A stretch of DNA of 64,000 nt from Pythium myriotylum. Taxonomy: Eukaryota; Oomycota; Peronosporomycetes; Pythiales; Pythiaceae. The translations under genes and the position numbers were made by a program. Below, in pieces: positions 28,279 through 38,448 of the stretch (its first letter is position 1; every line of letters begins with the position of its first letter). The stretch covers positions 806,001 through 870,000 of the forward strand of contig JALJCQ010000015.1 in NCBI GenBank assembly GCA_023091665.1. Direction: 5' to 3'. The notes under the pieces were generated by a model. It saw only the letters and a program-made list of their open reading frames with translations. It made no database searches and had not been told where the DNA came from.

Positions 28279-30152
28279 TTACCCTGCCGAGTTGGTTGAG
28301 CAAGTCGGTCCGAACGAAAACGGCGAGTCGGACTTGCGATGAAGCCATTCAAACTTAAACGAGTAGTCTGAGCCTATGTAAGCATGGATCTTAGTCAATT
28401 GACTAAGGGAGATCAAGTTGGATGGATGCACAGTACCAACTTGAACTATCGAGTTCTGAGTAATGAAGAGCACTCACAAGAGCAGCTTCGATTGGATGTT
28501 GACTGCTCGGTCTTCTAGTACAAACGCCAACTGATGCACAACCGACAATCCGATCTTGTGCCACAGCACGAGAGCCAATATGGCAAGCGAGGCAAACTCG
28601 AGGGCTGAGTACATTTGAACGTTGTAGAAGGTCACGTGGAGCGCAACGTGTGTGCATATGCCTTCGAAGAAGGTGTAAAACTCTCGATTGGGCGTGTGGT
28701 AAAAAGCGAGGACGAGGATATCTAGGGACAAGAATATGGTTAGAAGGAACTGCTAGCGGACAGTAGGTCGTTGGATACAGCAAACTCACTGTAGATGGTG
28801 GGCATGATGACCTCGGTGTACTCGACGAGAACGATGAACTCGATGATGAAGAGTAGTTTTTGTGTTTGGCGGACAAGCTCATTGCACTCATCGGGTGTTA
28901 GCACTGCCCGAACGCTGGCCATAATCTCAGAATTTCGTCTCGGCCCATGAAAACCAATCGACGGTAACGCTCTCTCGGCTCGAAGGACAGCTTCTTGCTT
29001 GAAATTGCTCTTTGTTGCTGTGTGTGCTTGAAGGTCTGTGGGGGGGCTAACGCGATGTTTATTGCTGACTCGACGTAGAATCTTCGCTGATGTGTTGACG
29101 TATGTGAACTCGAAGGCAAAAACTGATCTTCTGCGCCTCCAGCAGTGGCATGCTGTTAGAACTTTGATGGGAACGCGAATTGGCAAATCACTTCGATCAA
29201 TCTCGTTAGCGACAGTTGTGATGGAAGACAGGCGGTCGTTTTGTCCTGGAGGAGTTAGCTTGAGCTTTTGGGACACGGGTCGAAGTCCGGCGAGTAGGAG
29301 TGCAATGTCATGGAAACCAATCCAAGACTCGATCACATCTACACACATGAGCAACGCCACTGTACGGCCCGATGTCGTGTTGCCCATGCACAGAGATACG
29401 AATAACGAGTGGAAGACCTCGACATTGAAGACAATAGCCTCGGGCTTAGCGTCGTCGCTATCCGGCAAAGCGCGGTAAATCCAGTTCTTGGTCACAAGTT
29501 TGATGAGTGGTAAGATCACTACGAATCCCGTTTGCTGAACAGGCGATAGGCGCTTATAGATGTAACCGTACACAGGGTAGACCAACGTCATTGTCAGTTG
29601 ACAGAGCGAGACGACAATGTACCACCTCATCTTGGTGAAGGATCCGGGAGTTTGCCGAATAATGAAGTATTTACTGATGCCGAAAACGACTATAAAAGTC
29701 AGGTACCACGGAATGCTCCCCACAATGACGGTGAAGGGCACTGGATAGCCAATGACGCAAGCCATCGCGATCACGAAAACGACGTCAGTCGTGGCTGAGA
29801 TAAGCGTGATAAGAACGCAGTCGAACCAGTTGATCTTGAACTCAGGTAGATGATGTCGAAGTTGCTGCAACGTGCATAATGACATAGCGACCATCACCAG
29901 TAGCTGGCGAAGCCAGACGTTTGTGCTGCCGACCGCGCCTTTCTCCACTGGCTCCAGTCGCAACATATTCAGTAGAATGATCACAAGCAGTGTTGGGAGT
30001 GGCGTGAGCACACACACAGCAGCGACGCGTCCCAGACTCGCCGCTGATTGATACTCCTCGAAACGCTTGAGCTGCTCGTTGCTATACTGACCACGAAGTT
30101 CGACCTGCGCTGATCGCCACGCAGCGATGGCTACGCGTACGAATGCATGCAC
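28279..30152 (-). pseudogene. Family A copy 3, with nonsense codon and no clear start
   Basis: Exon 1 (to 28790), intron 28722-28789 (68 nt, GTGAGT...CTAG), exon 2 and intron 28374-28436 (63 nt, in frame) match the other copies. Two defects are seen. First, where other copies read KLLLWVL, this copy reads KLLL-TGA-VL; the stop is at 28474-28476, a single-base change from TGG, 50 codons before the family end. Second, the conserved N-terminal frame has no ATG; GTG at 30152 is the only start-like codon, although an acceptor-like CTGTAG around 30187 could join an unseen exon. All family blocks (QVELRGQYS, IGYPVPFTVIVG, LVYPVYGYIYKRLSP, KLVTKNWIYRALPDSDD, KPEAIVFNVEVFHSLF, LLFIIEFIVLVEYTEV) are intact, so decay is recent or splicing rescues it. 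Confidence 0.72.
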
Positions 30153-30378
30153 AGCGATCGTGATATCGCAACGTAGACATATCGTGGACTACAGTCGAAA
30201 GCCTCCATAATTAGATTATCCAAAGAGTTCCTCGAAGCCTTCTCCATCCCACATCCCTAAGAAAGGCTTCATCCACTCAAATATGGTCCCTAGCCGGGCG
30301 TTGATTTCAGGAAGAAGCCCGTTATCTGGTATGCAATTCGACCTCCCCGTTGTCGACAATCTGTTACTTTGCGGCCGG

Positions 30379-32646
30379 TCATTCCTGGCTCCAGGCCGAG
30401 AGATGAAGCACCGGTAGCCTCCCGGACTGCGTGAAGGAGAAAATAAGGCCCAACAACTCCGAATCCAAGCGGCTAGTTGGTCGATCCTCGCCTTGATATG
30501 TGACACTAATGACGGCGAGTTTGCTTCGATATGTGAAATCCTTATAAGTCTTGTCTTGAGATGCTTCCTCGACCGCTCGCTGCCTGATGACCTCGACGAT
30601 GACAGCAATTGGGTTAGATCCTCGACGGCCCGAAAAATCCAAATACTCGAGACTGCCGGGCGTTCGAGCGATCGTAGTGGCATGCTCAAAGAAGTTTTGT
30701 GCGTTCCTCAGATGCTCGTCGGTGGGAATGGGTACAGTGAGCCGGCGGAGTGGAATTCGTCGCGTCTTGTTAGCCACCAGCTCGAGCAGATCCGATATGC
30801 CAACGATATCGTTGATTGATTGTGCTGGTGAGACATTCAGTGACTGGATCAGGCACGTCGATGCGTTGTATGCGCATAACAGAGGCGTGATGTTTGTGAT
30901 CGAGTTGCCGGAGGTGTCCAGTTCCGTCAACGCTGGGCAGCGCACGACGATCTGCTCAAGATGCGAATCGCAAAGGCCTGCGGCAGGTAAGTGCAGAGTC
31001 TCAAGAGACTGGCCAAAAAGTGAAACCAATTCTACAAGCACGTTCGGATGTTCCGAGTGCCCCAGCGCATTGTCAGCTGGCAGCTTGCTTGCGGTAAATG
31101 CGAACGAGCGGATATGAGAGATTGCTCGAGTTTGGTCGACTTGAGAGTCGCGCATTCTCAAACTTTGAATGTCGTCTTGCCGGATCCAACCGACACCAAT
31201 ACCAGACAAAACGACTGCGTGCCATGTACCTAAACTTCGAACTACTTGCACTTCGCGCTCACACACTGTTCCAACAACCGAGCTCCTCAAGTGTGGCTGG
31301 GCACGGGCTCTAGCACTTGCTACGGGGGTCACGAAGACACGCTGCCCAGTCGGCAAGGGCACCTCCTTTAACGCTAACTCAGAGTTCAGCGGTGCCTTGT
31401 CACGCTTTGATTTCTGTGTGGCCGCTGGCGCAAGGTCTTGTGATGACGCTGGGGATGACAAGACACGTTTGAAGATACCCATCCAAGATGTCGTTAGACA
31501 GTGTTCTAAAGAAGTCGTGGTGGTGTTGAGTCGAACCGATGTGACTGATGATGAGGAGTCTGCGTGGAATATCCCGAAGGCAAGCCACGCTGCGGTGTGA
31601 AGATTCATTGGAAGCGTGAGTTCAATTTCTCGAAGGCGAGTACTCTGGCGCAGCGCTGAACACACTACCCCTGCAGCGATCTCAGTCATATCGAGAACCA
31701 ACCGTTCAAGCCTTCCTAACGGGTTCTCGGGTGGGCCTGTTAGGATACCAGTAATGCATCTGCTAATTGACAACAAGTTAGCACTTGACGACCACCCTAG
31801 CGCGAGGTGCTTGGGATTCAGGTGATCCAGTTCTCCTGCGAGATCTCCGAGAAGCTCGATGGCCCCGCTTGTCAGGTCGCATCTAGAGTCAATGTAGATG
31901 GCAGATACGTAAAAATCCACACGGTCATTGCAGGTTCGATCAGACACAGCCTGTTGACGGTGTTGGTGTTGGGCGGCCATGAAACGATCGAGGACACGCA
32001 GGATCTCAAGTAGGCAGGAGAGCGAGAGTTTCCATACGCACAACTCAATGCCAAGTTCAATGGGCTGCGGTCTTGTAAACCCCGAGCGATCGTTAGCCTC
32101 GAGGAGACGGCGAACCGGATTCTCAGCTGGTAGCCAATCCCTTACACCAGTCTCAACAACACCTGACAAAAATTGTTCGAGCATCTCTGGCATCGCGCCC
32201 GGCATCGGGTAGCTGTGCAATCGAATAAGAAATCGTGGGGGTGAGAAACGAAGGAAGAAGTGAACCCTCTCTGGTTGCTTCGAGTTCATTCCGAGTCTGC
32301 TCAGAATATCGCACCAATTGGCGGCTGGAGCCACCCATTTAGAGCGAGCGCCCTGGTTGAACCGCCAATCGCACTCTGGCGTCATTGCGAGTCGTGCGAA
32401 CAGCGCGAGGAACCGCATGCGGCGTCGCAGCAATTGGACCCTTTCATCGTCAAGACGCGTCGACGATTCCATTGGGATGCCCAAGTTTTCGAGCGGCGAG
32501 ATGGCGAGCCAGAGCTGATTCGGCGGCACACTCGCCAGGCGCTGCGTCTGGCCCGAGTCGACACACGAGAAGATCTCCCCACCGGCTTTCGCCTTTCTGT
32601 GGGCGTATTCCAGTAGTGCTTCGAACGCGTCTCCTGCCGCTTGCAT
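30379..32646 (-). CDS. SH3b/leucine-rich-repeat-like protein (copy 1)
   Basis: 755 residues, single exon, soluble. No enzyme motif is recognised. About residue 445-515 an SH3b-like barrel is suggested by VTPVASARARAQPHLRSS, VGTVCEREVQVVRSLGTWHAV and GVGWIRQDDIQSL, cf. bacterial-type SH3 (residue-change then W..V....GWI). C-terminal to it are leucine-rich-repeat-like segments: SLETLHLPAAGLCDSHLEQIV, CPALTELDTSGNSITNITPL, GSLEYLDFSGRRGS. The N-terminal 400 residues are helical with shared blocks RRMRFLALFARLAMTPECDW and SPPRFLIRLHSYP. The gene is head-to-head with its paralog at 32881; the 234-base gap must serve as a two-way promoter. Ligand and role unknown. Confidence 0.78.
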   Translation of the reverse strand: MQAAGDAFEALLEYAHRKAKAGGEIFSCVDSGQTQRLASVPPNQLWLAISPLENLGIPMESSTRLDDERVQLLRRRMRFLALFARLAMTPECDWRFNQGARSKWVAPAANWCDILSRLGMNSKQPERVHFFLRFSPPRFLIRLHSYPMPGAMPEMLEQFLSGVVETGVRDWLPAENPVRRLLEANDRSGFTRPQPIELGIELCVWKLSLSCLLEILRVLDRFMAAQHQHRQQAVSDRTCNDRVDFYVSAIYIDSRCDLTSGAIELLGDLAGELDHLNPKHLALGWSSSANLLSISRCITGILTGPPENPLGRLERLVLDMTEIAAGVVCSALRQSTRLREIELTLPMNLHTAAWLAFGIFHADSSSSVTSVRLNTTTTSLEHCLTTSWMGIFKRVLSSPASSQDLAPAATQKSKRDKAPLNSELALKEVPLPTGQRVFVTPVASARARAQPHLRSSVVGTVCEREVQVVRSLGTWHAVVLSGIGVGWIRQDDIQSLRMRDSQVDQTRAISHIRSFAFTASKLPADNALGHSEHPNVLVELVSLFGQSLETLHLPAAGLCDSHLEQIVVRCPALTELDTSGNSITNITPLLCAYNASTCLIQSLNVSPAQSINDIVGISDLLELVANKTRRIPLRRLTVPIPTDEHLRNAQNFFEHATTIARTPGSLEYLDFSGRRGSNPIAVIVEVIRQRAVEEASQDKTYKDFTYRSKLAVISVTYQGEDRPTSRLDSELLGLIFSFTQSGRLPVLHLSAWSQE

Positions 32647-32880
32647 CGCTTTCTCACGCTAGATGAAAACGGACTCTCTGGAGATAGAGACGTGGCGAGA
32701 CCTCGAGCGTTGCGTGATGGATGGGACGAGTGCCCTGGATCAAGTTGCCGTTGCGCGGGGTAGGGAGACACTCGTATGCCTCCTATATGATTGGTTAAAA
32801 CCGAATCAAATCCGCCCATTGGACGAAACCCCTTCGTAGCTCCTCACCAGCTTCCTCCCCACAGACCAGTGCTGGTGACC

Positions 32881-35355
32881 ATGGCGACGGCGCCGGCGAT
32901 GGACGTGCTCGCGCGCGTGGCGGACGCCGCCGAGCTGCTTCCGTACGAGAGCGACGACGCGCCGCCGCTCGACTTCTTCGGGCTCGACGAAGGGCTCGTC
33001 GGCGGCTTCTACTTCACGGCCACGGACCCCATCTCGGGCCAAGTGCAGTTCGGAGCGAGCGACTCGTGGATCGCGTTCGCGGCCTTTGACCACCTCTCGG
33101 CGTCTCCGCCCTCGGCGGCCAACCCTTCTGCGGCTGCTGTGCTCGCAAGGCGCATGCGCTTCCTCGAGTTGTTCGTGCGGCTTTCGATGACGCGCGAGTG
33201 CGACTGGCAGACGCGGCTCGACCACCGAACGCCGATCGCCGATCCGTCGAGGTTCGCGTGGCGAGCGGCGCTGTCCAAGCTCATGGGCGACGAGTGGCAC
33301 CGACCGATCGCACAGAAAGTGCTCGCGTCGCTTCGCTGGTCGCACCCGAGGTTCCTCATCGAGTGGCACCACGATCCGATCCCGGATGACTTCCCCTCCA
33401 TGCTTGAACAGCTTCTCAATGGCGTGAGTGAGGACAACGAGCCGCGATGGCGTGCTCAACCCGACCTGTGTAATGTGCTGGAGCTGAATGAAGTGGCGAC
33501 AAGTGGCCGAGGACTCGCGCCAGTGATGCGCCATCGAGTCGTGGAGATTGGCCTGTCGATCCACCACGGGCGAGTGACGACTTCGTTGTTGTTTAGCGTG
33601 ATGGAGGTGATCGAGCGTTTCGGAGAGGCTCAACGCAAGAAGCATGCCCTCGCGCTCGAGACTGGAGCTCGCGTGAGCATCGAGTTCCGACTCACAGCGC
33701 TGTTGTTCGATGGTATGACGACCATCGCCGGTAGTGCTCTCGAGAATCTGCCGGACTTGATCCGGCATAGCAACCATCTGCACATTAAAACCATCAAGTT
33801 ACCTCGCCTCGTCGATGTTGAGGACCGTTGTCTCCAGCACTGCCTCATGGATTTTATGTCCAACAGGACGCCAATCGCCTCGCAACTGGCTTGCCACAAC
33901 GACATCAAATCTTTTGCGGTGTTTGGCTCGACGTTGCGACACGATGCATCAATCCCGAAGCTCAGCTTGGCGTACATTCCCGATGACATGGACGCGTTCG
34001 CAGCGTGGCTGGCGTTTGGGCTCTTCCACGTAGATTCACAGTCTCAGGTATCGTCGTTAAGTCTTCGAATGCCAGGCCTGCAAGCGACGGTGGAATCTGC
34101 TCCACCGCATGCTATCCTAACTCCGCAGTGGATTGACATCGTCAAGCGTGTCTTGAAAGATGTCGCTTCCTCCCAAGATCTAGCGCCAATTGAAGCTAAG
34201 ACCGCTCGGAGTATGAAGAGGAAGCGTGGTGATTTGACGCCAGAACAAGAGTCTCCACTGGATGAAGTACCACTGCCCAAGAATGAGCTCATTTTGGTGC
34301 GTATCAAGCCAGACACAAAAGCTAGGAAGCAGCCTCTATTCCGAAGCCCTGTTATCGCTGTGATTGGGGGTCAAGATTCTGACCAAGAGGACGATGGTAG
34401 CTATTCGATGATCGAATTCCAGATCATTCGAAAGCTGAGAGGTTGGGTTGCTGTTGCTGTCCCTGGTGCTGGTGCTGGATGGGTTCCCGTAGATGCTGTC
34501 ACCAGCCAGAGAAGCGAGATCTCGCGCACCGCCAGTGATACAACTGTGGTGAAAACGAACTGCCGGGTCAAGCGTTTTGCGTTTGTCGGCGGTGCTCTTC
34601 CTAGTGATGAAGAACTTCAGCAACAACATGCCGACATTCTGATGCTGTTCCTTGAGATCATCGGTGAACCGCTCGAGGAGCTTCACCTTCCTTTTCTTCG
34701 ACTAACTAACGACCACGTTGGGCGAATTGTGCGATCCTGTCCAAACTTGAAAGAGCTTAACTTGTACGCCAATACAATTACCGACGTCGCTCCTCTCGTA
34801 TCGGCTTACGAGAACGGAAGCTGCAAGATCACCGCACTCAATATCGCGCAAGAAGGGGAGGCTCACGATCGCGTCGTGAAGCAGGTCACCCAGATCCTCG
34901 AAATGAGCACCGACGACCGAACTAGCTGCACATCGATTGAACGTCTTGCCATCCGTCTTACGCCGTTTGACTTCGATCGCGTCGACTACTATATTGCAGA
35001 GGTATTTCCTCAGATTCACGAGGCCATGTTCAAAGCTCCAAAGCTTGAGTATGTCCGAATTCATTGTGCCGATGAAGATCAGCACCACCTTGCAAGAGAG
35101 CTTGAGATGCTGCGCCATCGTACAAGAGCGTCATTGGGATCCCAGACTCCTGACGAAGCTTATTTATCCGCTCGCCGGAGTGCTCCTCTACATCCACGCA
35201 TAAAACTCGCAGTGCTGAGTGTCGTCCGCAACCCTTTGCTCCAAGACAGCGCGCTTGCGTCATTCGACTCGGGGGTCTTGTCCTTGATTTATGAGTTCGC
35301 TTGCACGAGTCAGTTGCGTCTTGTGCATCTCGCACCAGACGCACCGATATTTTAA
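32881..35355 (+). CDS. SH3b/leucine-rich-repeat-like protein (copy 2)
   Basis: 824 residues, start ATG 32881 in a GACCATGG context. Paralog of the gene at 30379-32646 with the same order: RRMRFLELFVRLSMTRECDW (residues ~85-105), SHPRFLIEWHHDPIP, AAWLAFGLFHVDSQSQVSSL, an SH3b-like segment (VRIKPDTKARKQPLFRSP ... IIRKLRGWVAVAVPGAGAGW) interrupted by an acidic Asp/Glu insert, then leucine-rich-repeat-like PLEELHLPFLRLTNDHVGRIV and CPNLKELNLYANTITDV. No signal peptide or membrane helix. Its stop codon ends two bases before the stop codon of the opposite-strand family A copy 4, so the two transcripts must overlap at their 3' ends. Confidence 0.8.
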   Translation: MATAPAMDVLARVADAAELLPYESDDAPPLDFFGLDEGLVGGFYFTATDPISGQVQFGASDSWIAFAAFDHLSASPPSAANPSAAAVLARRMRFLELFVRLSMTRECDWQTRLDHRTPIADPSRFAWRAALSKLMGDEWHRPIAQKVLASLRWSHPRFLIEWHHDPIPDDFPSMLEQLLNGVSEDNEPRWRAQPDLCNVLELNEVATSGRGLAPVMRHRVVEIGLSIHHGRVTTSLLFSVMEVIERFGEAQRKKHALALETGARVSIEFRLTALLFDGMTTIAGSALENLPDLIRHSNHLHIKTIKLPRLVDVEDRCLQHCLMDFMSNRTPIASQLACHNDIKSFAVFGSTLRHDASIPKLSLAYIPDDMDAFAAWLAFGLFHVDSQSQVSSLSLRMPGLQATVESAPPHAILTPQWIDIVKRVLKDVASSQDLAPIEAKTARSMKRKRGDLTPEQESPLDEVPLPKNELILVRIKPDTKARKQPLFRSPVIAVIGGQDSDQEDDGSYSMIEFQIIRKLRGWVAVAVPGAGAGWVPVDAVTSQRSEISRTASDTTVVKTNCRVKRFAFVGGALPSDEELQQQHADILMLFLEIIGEPLEELHLPFLRLTNDHVGRIVRSCPNLKELNLYANTITDVAPLVSAYENGSCKITALNIAQEGEAHDRVVKQVTQILEMSTDDRTSCTSIERLAIRLTPFDFDRVDYYIAEVFPQIHEAMFKAPKLEYVRIHCADEDQHHLARELEMLRHRTRASLGSQTPDEAYLSARRSAPLHPRIKLAVLSVVRNPLLQDSALASFDSGVLSLIYEFACTSQLRLVHLAPDAPIF

Positions 35356-35357
35356 AT

Positions 35358-36955
35358 TCACGTGAATCCGAGACAACCAGTCGTGCCTTTGGGTGGTGCA
35401 ACGTAATCTTTTCTCAGCCATTCAAAGCGAAGCGAGTAGTCAGAGCCGAGTTGTACGATCGATGTCTGCATCGTGTCGAGTACCCAAACGAGTAATTTTG
35501 CCTGAATGTTTGCCGTACGGTGCTCTAAGACAAACGCGAGTTGATGGATCAGCGACAGACGAAGCTTCCACCACACGATAGCTCCCATGGTGATCAAGGA
35601 TAGAAACTTGAGCGAGGCGTAAATGAGAACGTTTGTGACGATCGATGCGAGAGACTTCGCGGAGCAGATTCCGAAGAGGAACGTGTAGAAATCGCGGTTG
35701 GGTAGGTTGAACATCGCAACTACCAGAACATCTACAAGCAGATTCACACGCTCGGTAAGCCAGCCACCTCACCCACCATACACCACTTCCCGTCGTACTC
35801 ACCGTAGATGATCGGCATGATAACTTCGGTGTATTCGATGAGCACCACAAATTCGGAGATGAAGAGCAGTTTCTGAGTGCTCCACACAACCACGGTCTGC
35901 TCAGTCACCGTTAAACATGCAATATCCGGAGGACGGTTCTTGGCCGGATGAATCAAGTCGGCGGTAGGAGATGACGCGAGCGTATTAGCATTCGCGGTTC
36001 GAGGTTCCAGTCGCTCCTCGAGACGATTAATTTTCTGGCACACGATGTCGCGAATTACAGGGGAACTACTATCAACTGCATGCGGTTGAACTCGAGACGA
36101 TGCACCAAACGGTGGAGATACCACTGTATTTGCTCTTTTCGGGGGCAGATTTCGCTTTCCCTGTCTTCTTTTGACCGGCTCAAGTTGAATTATCCGGCAA
36201 GCTAAGCATGTTAATCCCCGCAGAGGGTATCGTCCGCAATCTTGTCTTTCATCCATAGCTCTAGTGAGCTTAACGGCGATCGGTTGAAGAGAGTGGAGAA
36301 TGTGTTGAATATCGTGAAACGACAGCCCCGCCTGTGCAAAATCGACGACCATCAAAACGGCGATCGTGCGCTTCGATGCCGTGTTGCCCATGCAAAGTGA
36401 GACGAAGAGTGCGTGGAAAATCTCGATGTTAAACACCACAGCTTCCGGTTTCGCGTCATCCGTATCAGGAAGTGCGCGACTGATCCAGTTCTTCGTCGCG
36501 AGTTTGAGGAGAGGTAATACGAGGATGAATGCAGTTTGCTGTATAGACGTCAGGCGCTTGTACACGAAGTTGTATGTTGGGTATATTACAGTCATCGAGA
36601 CTTGGCACATCAGCACAAGCAAGTACTGACGGACTTTGGTGATGAGCTTGGGGTGCTCCCGCAACTGATGCCGCTTGAAGACAAATAGCATGGCGCTTAT
36701 TATGAAAAACCACGGAAACGTGCCTACAACGACAGTGAATGGCAGTGGGTACCCGATAATGTTTGACAAAAGAAATTCAGGCCCGACTGCTCCAAGTGTT
36801 GCAAAGATCGATATGACGACAAGCTGTCCCCTACCGAGCTTTAGCTGAGGGAGGTGCTGCCGCACTTGCTCGATGATACCGAGCGAGATCTGAAATATGT
36901 CAGCTATGTGAGGAGGTTTGGTAACACAACCACACCAGGTTTGTTGTAAGTTCAA
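35358..36955 (-). pseudogene. Family A copy 4, lacking its 5' part
   Basis: Exon 2 (35731-35358) and intron 35732-35802 (71 nt, GTGAGT...TGTAG) are normal and the coding blocks from EQVRQHLPQLK onward are well kept (IGYPLPFTVVVGTFPWFF, VIYPTYNFVYKRLTS, LLKLATKNWISRALPDTDD, KPEAVVFNIEIFHALFVS, LLFISEFVVLIEYTEVIMP). The first ~110 residues of the family, including the VELxGQYS block and first two helices, are missing; no in-frame ATG opens the frame. The readable part starts after an acceptor-like CATATTTCAG at 36890. A possible tiny exon 37128-37072 with a GTGAGT donor would join in frame, but gives no family N-terminus. Probably a truncated copy; a shortened functional protein is not excluded. 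Confidence 0.7.
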
Positions 36956-37124
36956 GTTTCATCAAGCTCTCAGTTGCACTATGAATGAGAGTTCCAACTC
37001 ATGAAAATACTATTTCCAGTCGAATCCGTGTCTCGGGAGTCCATCTTTGGGTTAATCATCCGACTACTCACACTTTCGTTTTCAGTCTGGAAGATCCTAT
37101 CATATGCGATCGCCACTACTGCCT

Positions 37125-38270
37125 TCATGGTGCTCCACTCCAGAGTCGGCGAATTTCATCGCGTATCAACACATTCAGCGCACGCACGCAGTCGTGGTCG
37201 AAGGCACAACACTCGACGAGTGACGTCATGAGTAAGGTCTTTCGGTTGCTGTTGGCCTCGGCCAGCGCGGCTCGCTTCTTGCTGGCGCTAGAATTTGTTC
37301 CACCCGTCGTGGGGCCGGGATGTGGTGTATAGTCACCTGGATGCTTCTTCTGGTCCATTCGCAGCTGGTGGTCGAACGCCGCCTTGAGCTCCTGCCGCAT
37401 CGTGCGTGACGCCTGCCGCCGTTCAGGGCTGTTGACCGTGTGCTGGTTGCCGCTTGCGGCCGCATCTACTTTATTGAGCACGAGAAGAAACGGAGCTCGT
37501 TGTAGCCAGGTCGCGAGTGGTGTTGGTGTCCCGTTTGGCAGTCGCCCGTCCTTGAGTTTTTGGAGTGCAACAAGCTCTCGCGCTACGAGTGGAAAGCGAG
37601 TGACGTCTGTCGCGTCCACGACGAAGACGACGCCAACGATCGGTAGGGCGGACGTCGTCGTACCTGTGCCCCCTAGCGTCACAGCCGGATCGCCACCGAA
37701 AGCCAGCCGCCAGTGAGCCGCCCTGTACGCTCTTCGGCCTGGTACGTCGACGAGTTGCACGAACTTTTCCCCGTCGAGGCGATACGAGGAATATCCGGTT
37801 GTCCTCGTTGGATTAGGAAACACTCGCGGTATCCGAGTCCCATCCTGCGCTAAGAGGTCCCCCATTGAGGAAGACGACTGGAGCATATTGAGAGGCGACG
37901 TTGGTCGCGCCGAAACGGGCTGGTCCTCGGTTCTGCCATCGCTTAAAACTTCGTCGACAGAGGCGAGATTCAGGAGCTGCTGCACGAGGGTTGTCTTGCC
38001 GGCGCCATCCAGACCAAGGAACATGACCCGACCTTTGACGAGCTTCTTCGCGAGTGCATGCCGCGACTTGGCACGGTTGAGGACTGGCGTGCTGCTTCGA
38101 AAGGATTGACCGCCCCATGTTTCGTTGCCAGCGCGACCGTCGGTTTGCACTGATGAGGCGTTGGACCGGATCAGTCCGGTAGATGGCGTCATGCCGCCGC
38201 GGAGGCCATGTGGAGTAGGCGATCGCCCCGCTTCGCTGGCGCCTTGGTTAACGGAAGCCGAGCTGCCCAT
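37125..38270 (-). CDS. Atypical Arf/SR-beta-like small GTPase with N-terminal extension
   Basis: 381 residues. MGSSAS at the N-terminus is a good N-myristoylation signal, as in Arf proteins. The GTP-binding motifs are RVMFLGLDGAGKTTLVQQLL (P-loop, ~81-100), VQLVDVPGRRAYRAAHW (DxxG, ~171-187; resembles SRP-receptor-beta and Arf switch II), FVVDATD and LLVLNKVDA (NKxD, ~263-270). An 80-residue Ser/Thr-rich extension precedes the G domain, ~70 residues are inserted between P-loop and DxxG, and another low-complexity insert (~315-340) splits the C-terminal part. The family normally has ~180-200 residues. Effector and membrane compartment cannot be inferred. The start ATG at 38270 is unambiguous. 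Confidence 0.8.
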   Translation of the reverse strand: MGSSASVNQGASEAGRSPTPHGLRGGMTPSTGLIRSNASSVQTDGRAGNETWGGQSFRSSTPVLNRAKSRHALAKKLVKGRVMFLGLDGAGKTTLVQQLLNLASVDEVLSDGRTEDQPVSARPTSPLNMLQSSSSMGDLLAQDGTRIPRVFPNPTRTTGYSSYRLDGEKFVQLVDVPGRRAYRAAHWRLAFGGDPAVTLGGTGTTTSALPIVGVVFVVDATDVTRFPLVARELVALQKLKDGRLPNGTPTPLATWLQRAPFLLVLNKVDAAASGNQHTVNSPERRQASRTMRQELKAAFDHQLRMDQKKHPGDYTPHPGPTTGGTNSSASKKRAALAEANSNRKTLLMTSLVECCAFDHDCVRALNVLIRDEIRRLWSGAP

Positions 38271-38448
38271 TGTTTTTGTGTGTGTGGATGGTTGAGCAGT
38301 TGCATCGGCGTCTTTCAGCCACTGTTCAATTCGAGAAAGCAGAACTGAAACAAAGAACCTGTGATTAAATTAGCCATGCAGTCTAGTAGCCTCCACGACT
38401 GGCCGTCGCCGAGCCTATCCGAATAATAATGGTCGCTCTCACCACGCC

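Noticed and set aside
28456..28477. 22-nt GTGAGT...CTCAG as a mini-intron
   Set aside because: Too short for the spliceosome, and its removal gives a frame with an immediate stop; the 75-nt alternative fits better.
30216..30689. 157-codon minus-strand frame at the 3' end of the SH3b/LRR gene
   Set aside because: Mostly overlaps the real gene in another frame, no recognisable domain; might at most contain a lost 5' exon of family A copy 3.
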